Below, in pieces: positions 59,233-64,000 of a DNA stretch of 64,000 nt. A model generated the notes under the pieces. That model was not told where the DNA came from. It saw only the letters and a list, made by a program, of their open reading frames with translations, and did no database searches. This stretch comes from Nocardiopsis flavescens (GTDB lineage Bacteria > Actinomycetota > Actinomycetes > Streptosporangiales > Streptosporangiaceae). The DNA lies in the NCBI RefSeq assembly GCF_900141985.1, contig NZ_FQZK01000016.1, positions 1-64,000 on the forward strand, written 5' to 3'. Made by a program: the position numbers and the translations under genes. Positions within the stretch are counted from its first letter, which is position 1, and each line of letters opens with the position of its first letter.

Positions 59233-60203
59233 ATGCGGCCGTTCGGGGCCCGGGGCCCCGGAGCGCGGCCCGGTGGACGGCCGGGGCGGCCGACGGGGGC
59301 CCTGGCGCGCGGAGCGCTCACCGCCGCGCTCGCCCTCGCGGTGGCCCTCCCCTGCCTCGTCCCCGAGACCCCGGCCCACCCGGGCGCGCTGTGGGAGACC
59401 GTGCCGCCCTGGAGTGCGCCGCCCGTTCCCGTGGCCGCCGCCGCGGTGCTGGTGCGCCGCTCCCTCCCCGCCGGGTCGGCCGCCCTGCCGCTGCTCGCCG
59501 TGCGGGTGCTCGGGCCCGGGCCGCCGCTGGTGGCCCCCGACCCCGGGGCAGAGCCCAACCTGACCGTGGTCACCCACAACGTCGACGCCGCCACTTCCGA
59601 CCCCGCGGCCGTCTCCGGGGTGCTGCTCTCCGCCGCCCCCGACCCCGTGGCGCCGGAGGAGGTGATCCGGGAGCGGTGGGAGGCCTATGACGCGGCGCCG
59701 GCCGGGCCGCTGCCGTACTCCGCGCGAAAAGGCACCGCCGGGCTGTGGAGCCGTCACCCCGTCGTGGACGCGGCCCCTGTGGACACCGGTAAGGGGTGGG
59801 CGCGGGCGCTGCGCGCCGAGGTGGACGGGCCCGGTGGCGTGTCCGCCGTGTACGTGGTGCGCCCGGCGTCGGTGCGGGTGGACGCCTCCGGGTTCGACGC
59901 CGACCGGCGCAACGCCGCCGTCCGCGCGCTCGAAGAGGCGATCGCCGGGGAGCCGCTGGAGCGGGTGGTGCTCATGGGGGACCTGAACGCGAGTGTCGAC
60001 GACCGGGGGCTGCGCCCGCCCACGTCGAGGAGGGGGAGTCGGCCCGCCAGGCGGGGGAGGGGCTCGGCTTCAGCCGGCCCGCGGGCTTCCCCGGGGTGCG
60101 GATCGACCACATCCCCACCTGTGGGGCGGAGGCCGCCCGATCGTGGTCGCTGCCGGAGGCGGGCGGCGACCACGTGCCGGTCGCCGCCCGCCTGAGGCTC
60201 TGA
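59233..60203 (+). pseudogene. frameshifted endonuclease/exonuclease/phosphatase family protein
   Basis: From ATG 59233 the frame encodes a signal-anchor-like N-terminus (GALARGALTAALALAVALPCLV), NLTVVTHNVDAAT and LMGDLNASVDDRGLRP, an EEP-domain protein with its GDLN motif. After about 60015 the frame turns to Arg/Ser junk (stop 60195). One frame over, the expected end appears: HVEEGESARQAGEGLGF, FPGVRIDHIPTCG and GGDHVPVAARLRL to a stop at 60203, with the R-I-D-H and D-H catalytic motifs. A one-base loss near 60010-60020 explains this. It could be a real recent lesion or a sequencing error. The middle is also short for the family. Confidence 0.75.
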
Positions 60204-60209
60204 GCCCGG

Positions 60210-62792
60210 TCACTCCTCCGGGCGCAGGGGCTCGCTGCGGACCCGCCGGGAGGGCGGTCCGGCCGCGAAGTCGGGCATGGGCGGCCGCGGCGGCTTGAGG
60301 ACCATGGGCCGCTTCTCCAGCGGCCGGCGGCGGCGCAGGGGCTCGGTGGGGCGCTCGTCGGTGTCGTCGACCTCGCGCGGGCGCGCCGCACCCGGGGGAA
60401 CGGCGGGCGCGGCGAAGCCGGTCCGGCGGATCCGCCCGGAACCCTCGGGGGAGACCGGGGGGAGGGGGCCGTCGGCGGGAGCCGCCGCGGCCGGTGCCCC
60501 GGCGGATACGGGCCGGTCGGCGGGAGGGGCCGCCGCCTCGGCGCGGATACGCTCCGGCTCCGGCTCCGGGGCAGCCTCGGGGCGGCCGGTGGCCGGGGTG
60601 TGCGCGGCGGGGCGCTCCGGTTCCGAAACCTCGGGCGCCGGGGCCGCTGCGCTGTCGGCTCGGGTGGCAGGGGCGTCCCGGGAGGGGATTTCACCGGCGG
60701 GGCGGGTGCGCTCCGAGCGCTCGGCAGCGGCGGCGGGGGCCGCCTCCGCGGCGGGCCGGGGGTACGGGGCGTCCGCGGCGTCGTGGTCGTCGCCGTGACG
60801 CGCGGTTTCCGCGGGGCGGGCCGCGGCCGGGACCGGTGCCGCGCCGGGGCTGCCCGGGCGGCGGGCCTCGGGCCAGAGGGGTTCGTCGTCGTCCGCGTTC
60901 TCCGCGGTGGCGGGCTCGGAGAACGGAGTGTGCCCGGCGGGCTGCGCGTGGGTGTGCGCGGTCCGATCGGGGCCGCCGACGTCCGGGAGGTCGTCCGCGG
61001 AGTCGGGTCGGACCGTCTGCGGGCTGTCGGAGCCGCTCGCGGGCGCGGGCCGTGCGGTGTCCGGGGCGGTGTCCGCGGGCCGCTGCACGGCCGTGCGCGC
61101 GGGCCCCCCGGCACCGTCCGCCACGGGCCCGCCGTCCCCGCCGCGCCCTTCGGCCGCGGGGGAGAACCGGTCGGCGGACCAGGGGCCGCCGCGGCCGGCG
61201 GAGGCCGACCGGGACCAGACCGGGCCCTCGTCCACCAGGTCGTCGGAGAGCGCGGAGCGCGAGGCGGCCATCGGGTCGTCCGGGATGCGGAAGGCCGCGC
61301 GCACGGTCGGACCGGTGTCGTGGTCCAGCGCCGGCGCGGTCTCCTCCTGCGGCTCGGGGGCCTCGTCGTCCTCCGGGGGCGTCCAGACCGGCGGCACGTA
61401 CTCGGCGCGGGTCCAGGTGTCCCCGTCGTCCTCCGGCGGCTCCCAGCTGATGCCGAAGGCGGGCGTCTCCGCGGACGCCTCGTCCGGGTCGTCCCCCTCG
61501 TCGGGCGGCAGGGGCCCCGTGGCCGGGGGCGCGTCCGCGGCGGCCCGCGTCCCGTCCGCGTCCGGCGCCGCTTCCTCCGGGGCCGGCTCCTCCGGGTCCG
61601 GCTCACCCGAGGTGGCGGGCGTGCTCGCGGCGGCGGGCGCGTACTCCCCGGCTGCCGCCGGCCCCACGGCACCGTGCACCTTCGGCTCCCGGACGGGGGC
61701 CTCGGCCTCGTCCGTGACCGGGTCGCCCGGAAGCGGGTCGTGCTCGAACCCCTCGTCCACCGGCCCCGTCGGCACCGGCTCCGGTGCCAAGACGGGCTCG
61801 GGACCGTACGCGGGTCCGGCCTCGAACTCGGGACCGTCGTCGGGCTCGGGCACGGACTCGGATTCGGGCTCCGGGGCGATCGGGGCCAGCGGCGGGTTCT
61901 CGGCGGCCTGCTTGATGGGGTTGCCCGCGCCCTGGCCGCGCCGCGGCAGCGCAAGCGTGCGCACCGAGGCCTCCGGCTCCTCCCGGTCGGCCCGCTCCGT
62001 CTCCTTCCCCTGTGCGTCCTCCTCCTCGGCGGCCGGGACGGCGGGCGCGGCCGAGAGGGTCACCGGAACGACGACGGGCTCCGGCTCCGGACGCTCCCCG
62101 GCACGCGGCGCGTCCGTCCCGGGGGACGCGGGGAGGCCGTCCTCCGGCTTCGCGGGGCCGGCCTCCGTGGGGCCCAGCCCCAGGCCCAGCAGGCGCTCCT
62201 CCAGCGACAGCCCGTCGTCGGGCTCGGCCGTCCGCGGCTCCTCGTCGTGCACCACCGCGCGGGCGCGCAGCACCGTGGGGCGGTCGCTCCGCGGAGCCGG
62301 GCGGGCCCCGCCCGAGCGGCGCCTGGACCGCAGGTGGGCGCGTACCGCCATCCACAGCAGCAGGGCGGTCAGCAGCGCCAGCAGCGGGGCCACCGCCACG
62401 ACGACGTTGGCGACCCGCTGGGGGATCGCCTCGATCAGCCCCAGGTTGTTGAGCACCATGACCACCGCCGCGAACAGCACCAGCAGCGGGATCAGCACCA
62501 GGTCGATCCAGGCGCGGCGGCCCGGCGGCGCGTCGCGCATCAGGTAGCTGGTCCAGCACGCCATGAGCAGGAGCAGCGTGTACGTCACCGGGAACACGTG
62601 GACGAGCAGTCCGCCGCGCGGGTGGCCGTACTCGGCCAGCCGGAAGACGCCGTTGTAGGAGATGACGAGAGCGCACAGCCCGATCAGACCGACGAACAGG
62701 GCGCCGCCGGCGAGAGCGCCGACTCCCGTGCCGCGACCCGCGGGGCTGCCGTTCCGTGTTCCTGTGCCGGGGGAATCGTTGTAAGGGGCCAT
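60210..62792 (-). CDS. large membrane protein with very long low-complexity cytoplasmic tail
   Basis: The protein has 860 residues. Four membrane helices lie in the first ~155 residues (GALFVGLIGLCALVISYNGV, VTYTLLLLMACWTSYLM, LVLIPLLVLFAAVVMVL, VVAVAPLLALLTALLLWM), vaguely like the DUF2637/SpdB N-terminus, though I am not sure. Over 650 residues follow that are rich in Pro, Glu, Ala, Gly and Asp with scattered Arg and hardly any Cys, ending PDFAAGPPSRRVRSEPLRPEE. This looks disordered. Function unknown; some cell-envelope or mycelial scaffolding proteins share this shape. Confidence 0.7.
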   Translation of the reverse strand: MAPYNDSPGTGTRNGSPAGRGTGVGALAGGALFVGLIGLCALVISYNGVFRLAEYGHPRGGLLVHVFPVTYTLLLLMACWTSYLMRDAPPGRRAWIDLVLIPLLVLFAAVVMVLNNLGLIEAIPQRVANVVVAVAPLLALLTALLLWMAVRAHLRSRRRSGGARPAPRSDRPTVLRARAVVHDEEPRTAEPDDGLSLEERLLGLGLGPTEAGPAKPEDGLPASPGTDAPRAGERPEPEPVVVPVTLSAAPAVPAAEEEDAQGKETERADREEPEASVRTLALPRRGQGAGNPIKQAAENPPLAPIAPEPESESVPEPDDGPEFEAGPAYGPEPVLAPEPVPTGPVDEGFEHDPLPGDPVTDEAEAPVREPKVHGAVGPAAAGEYAPAAASTPATSGEPDPEEPAPEEAAPDADGTRAAADAPPATGPLPPDEGDDPDEASAETPAFGISWEPPEDDGDTWTRAEYVPPVWTPPEDDEAPEPQEETAPALDHDTGPTVRAAFRIPDDPMAASRSALSDDLVDEGPVWSRSASAGRGGPWSADRFSPAAEGRGGDGGPVADGAGGPARTAVQRPADTAPDTARPAPASGSDSPQTVRPDSADDLPDVGGPDRTAHTHAQPAGHTPFSEPATAENADDDEPLWPEARRPGSPGAAPVPAAARPAETARHGDDHDAADAPYPRPAAEAAPAAAAERSERTRPAGEIPSRDAPATRADSAAAPAPEVSEPERPAAHTPATGRPEAAPEPEPERIRAEAAAPPADRPVSAGAPAAAAPADGPLPPVSPEGSGRIRRTGFAAPAVPPGAARPREVDDTDERPTEPLRRRRPLEKRPMVLKPPRPPMPDFAAGPPSRRVRSEPLRPEE

Positions 62793-63119
62793 CGCCTTCG
62801 CAGCGTAGTCGAGGTGATGCCGTTAACACGAGATTCCGTCCGATTCCGGTGGCTTCGGCACCGCGTGCGTCAAGGGCGTTCCGTGTCGTTATGTCGGAAT
62901 ATGCTGCATCTCGTGACCTGCCGTTCCACCGTCGCGACGCTTCGTTCCGGGGTATCTCACACAACGGATGCCCGAATACGGTTCTCCGTATATGAGCACT
63001 TCGGAATGTCCGATGAGGAAAACAGGGGCACCGGAAGCCACAGGCGCCACCGACCCACGTCACGTGGAGGGGTCGGTTTGTGACATCGTCGCGAGGGGAA
63101 AGACGATACGCTTGACAAC
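62793..63119. other. 327-bp divergent intergenic region (membrane protein / cysS)
   Basis: It is the least GC-rich intergenic part of the window and probably carries two outward promoters. The cysS -10 box is listed separately. I see no gene or strong hairpin in it. Confidence 0.5.
63107..63112 (+). promoter_or_regulatory. -10 box TACGCT, leaderless cysS transcript
   Basis: TACGCT lies exactly 7 bases before the GTG at 63120, without a Shine-Dalgarno. A good -35 is not evident. Confidence 0.5.
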
Positions 63120-64000
63120 GTGAGTCTGCGCTTCTATGACACCAGTGCCCGACAGGTCCGCGACTTCGTCCCCCTGCGCGAGGGACACGCCTCCCTGTAC
63201 CTGTGTGGTGCCACGGTGCAGGCGCCGCCCCACATCGGCCACATCCGGTCCGGGGTGAACTTCGACATCCTGCGCCGCTGGCTGACCCACCGGGGCTACC
63301 AGGTCACCTTCTGCCGCAACGTCACCGACATCGACGACAAGATCATCAGGGTCGCCGCCGACGAGGGCGTCCCCTGGTGGCAGGTCACCGAGCGCAACCA
63401 GCGCGCCTTCACCTACGCCTACGACGTGTTGGGCTGCCTGCCGCCCACCGTCGAGCCGCGCGCCACGGGCCACGTGCCGGAGATGGTCGAGCTCATGCAG
63501 CGGCTCATCGACGCCGGGCACGCCTACGCCGCCGACGACGGCTCCGGCGACGTCTACTTCGACGTGCGCTCCTTCCCGCCCTACGGTGACCTGTCCAACC
63601 AGAGGCTGGAGCAGGTCCAGCCCGCGGCCGACTCCGACCCCGACCGGGACAAGCGCGACCCCCGCGACTTCGCCCTGTGGAAGGGCGCCAAGCCGGGCGA
63701 GCCCACGTGGCCCACCCCGTGGGGGCGCGGCCGGCCGGGCTGGCACCTGGAGTGCTCGGCGATGGCCACCAAGTACCTCGGCCCCGCCTTCGACATCCAC
63801 GGCGGCGGCCTGGACCTGGTCTTCCCGCACCACGAGAACGAGATGGCCCAGTCCCGCGCCGCGGGCGACGCCTTCGCCCAGTACTGGCTGCACAACGGTC
63901 TGCTCAAGATCGGCGGCGAGAAGATGGCCAAGTCGCTGGGCAACTCGATGCGCATCCCGCAGATGCTGGAGAAGGTGCGCCCCGTCGAGCTGCGCTACTA
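63120..64000 (+). CDS. cysS: cysteinyl-tRNA synthetase (3' end outside window)
   Basis: The first 293 residues from GTG 63120 are visible: VSLRFYDTSARQVRDFVPL, CGATVQAPPHIGHIRSG (HIGH motif and zinc Cys), CRNVTDIDDKIIR, RPGWHLECSAMATKYLG, HGGGLDLVFPHHENEMAQS and GEKMAKSLGNS (KMSKS box with Ala for Ser). It charges tRNA(Cys). Its position a few kb after carD-ispF is the usual actinobacterial order. No stop occurs before the edge. Confidence 0.96.
   Translation, partial: MSLRFYDTSARQVRDFVPLREGHASLYLCGATVQAPPHIGHIRSGVNFDILRRWLTHRGYQVTFCRNVTDIDDKIIRVAADEGVPWWQVTERNQRAFTYAYDVLGCLPPTVEPRATGHVPEMVELMQRLIDAGHAYAADDGSGDVYFDVRSFPPYGDLSNQRLEQVQPAADSDPDRDKRDPRDFALWKGAKPGEPTWPTPWGRGRPGWHLECSAMATKYLGPAFDIHGGGLDLVFPHHENEMAQSRAAGDAFAQYWLHNGLLKIGGEKMAKSLGNSMRIPQMLEKVRPVELRY

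Noticed and set aside
60000..60030. Programmed frameshifting in the EEP gene
   Set aside because: There is no slippery heptamer or stimulatory structure that I can see; a simple one-base loss in a C-run is the simpler explanation.
1..64000. tRNA genes, CRISPR arrays, integrase or phage genes
   Set aside because: None was found on either strand by reading; the repeat units are too long and too few to be CRISPR repeats.

Overview
This is a very GC-rich window with actinobacterial codon use, many GTG starts and many translationally coupled gene pairs. Its marker genes are mshA (mycothiol), bS22, carD, a cysteine-rich leader peptide, and a SenX3/RegX3-PhoU phosphate module. Gene content and order best fit Nocardiopsis or a close relative in Streptosporangiales. 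Long stretches follow the order I remember from Streptomyces chromosomes (sulfurtransferase region, murT-gatD, ygfZ, gpmA-YbjN-mshA, phoU/phoR/phoP, carD-ispF-cysS). This is therefore chromosomal core with small accessory patches, not a plasmid or prophage. I saw no tRNA, rRNA, CRISPR array, transposase or integrase.

Layout. 1-1.6 kb: an ATP-binding anti-sigma-type gene (cut by the edge), a coupled small protein and a DUF218 membrane enzyme. 1.6-3.5 kb: no convincing gene, but a block of ~490-bp repeat units in inverted arrangement, closed by ~35-bp inverted ends. 3.5-13.4 kb: two NarL/DesK-type two-component systems, a membrane acyltransferase, a divergent SDR/HxlR pair, a putative Imm-5 protein, membrane proteins and RraA. 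13.8-16.7 kb: a PAP2 phosphatase and a two-gene RloA/RloB (AbiL-like) putative phage-defence unit. 16.8-22.6 kb: hemL, a histidine phosphatase, bS22, a possible RNA pseudoknot, an NAD-dependent epimerase, then two tandem copies of the same ~490-bp repeat, then a HAD phosphatase.

22.8-36.6 kb: membrane and envelope proteins and a thioredoxin-like protein; a sulfur cluster (leaderless Cys-rich leader peptide, DUF4395, sulfurtransferase, DUF1416) that looks controlled by cysteine attenuation; a secreted hydrolase; a large membrane protein with a decayed P-loop; murT-gatD for lipid II amidation; an oxidoreductase; and YgfZ. 36.7-47.2 kb: a 12-codon ORF behind a nearly complete anti-Shine-Dalgarno match, a nitrobindin-like protein, a GIDE-like protein, DsrE, gpmA, YbjN, mshA, a DUF523/DUF1722 protein divergent from a photolyase, a VOC protein, and a BlaI/M56-protease pair with operator-like dyads.

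47.8-64 kb: DUF2516, an 810-residue membrane alpha/beta hydrolase, two paralogous secreted zinc metallopeptidases, DUF2207, dtd, senX3-regX3 divergent from phoU across a PHO-box-like triple repeat, carD-ispF, a frameshifted endonuclease/exonuclease/phosphatase gene, a large low-complexity membrane protein, and the 5' part of cysS. Many genes here show a TANNNT box 6-8 bases before the start codon, consistent with leaderless transcription.

The most unusual feature is the repeat family at 1.6-3.5 kb and 20.5-21.6 kb. All four full copies keep a nested pairing core, which suggests a structured DNA or RNA element rather than random intergenic filler.
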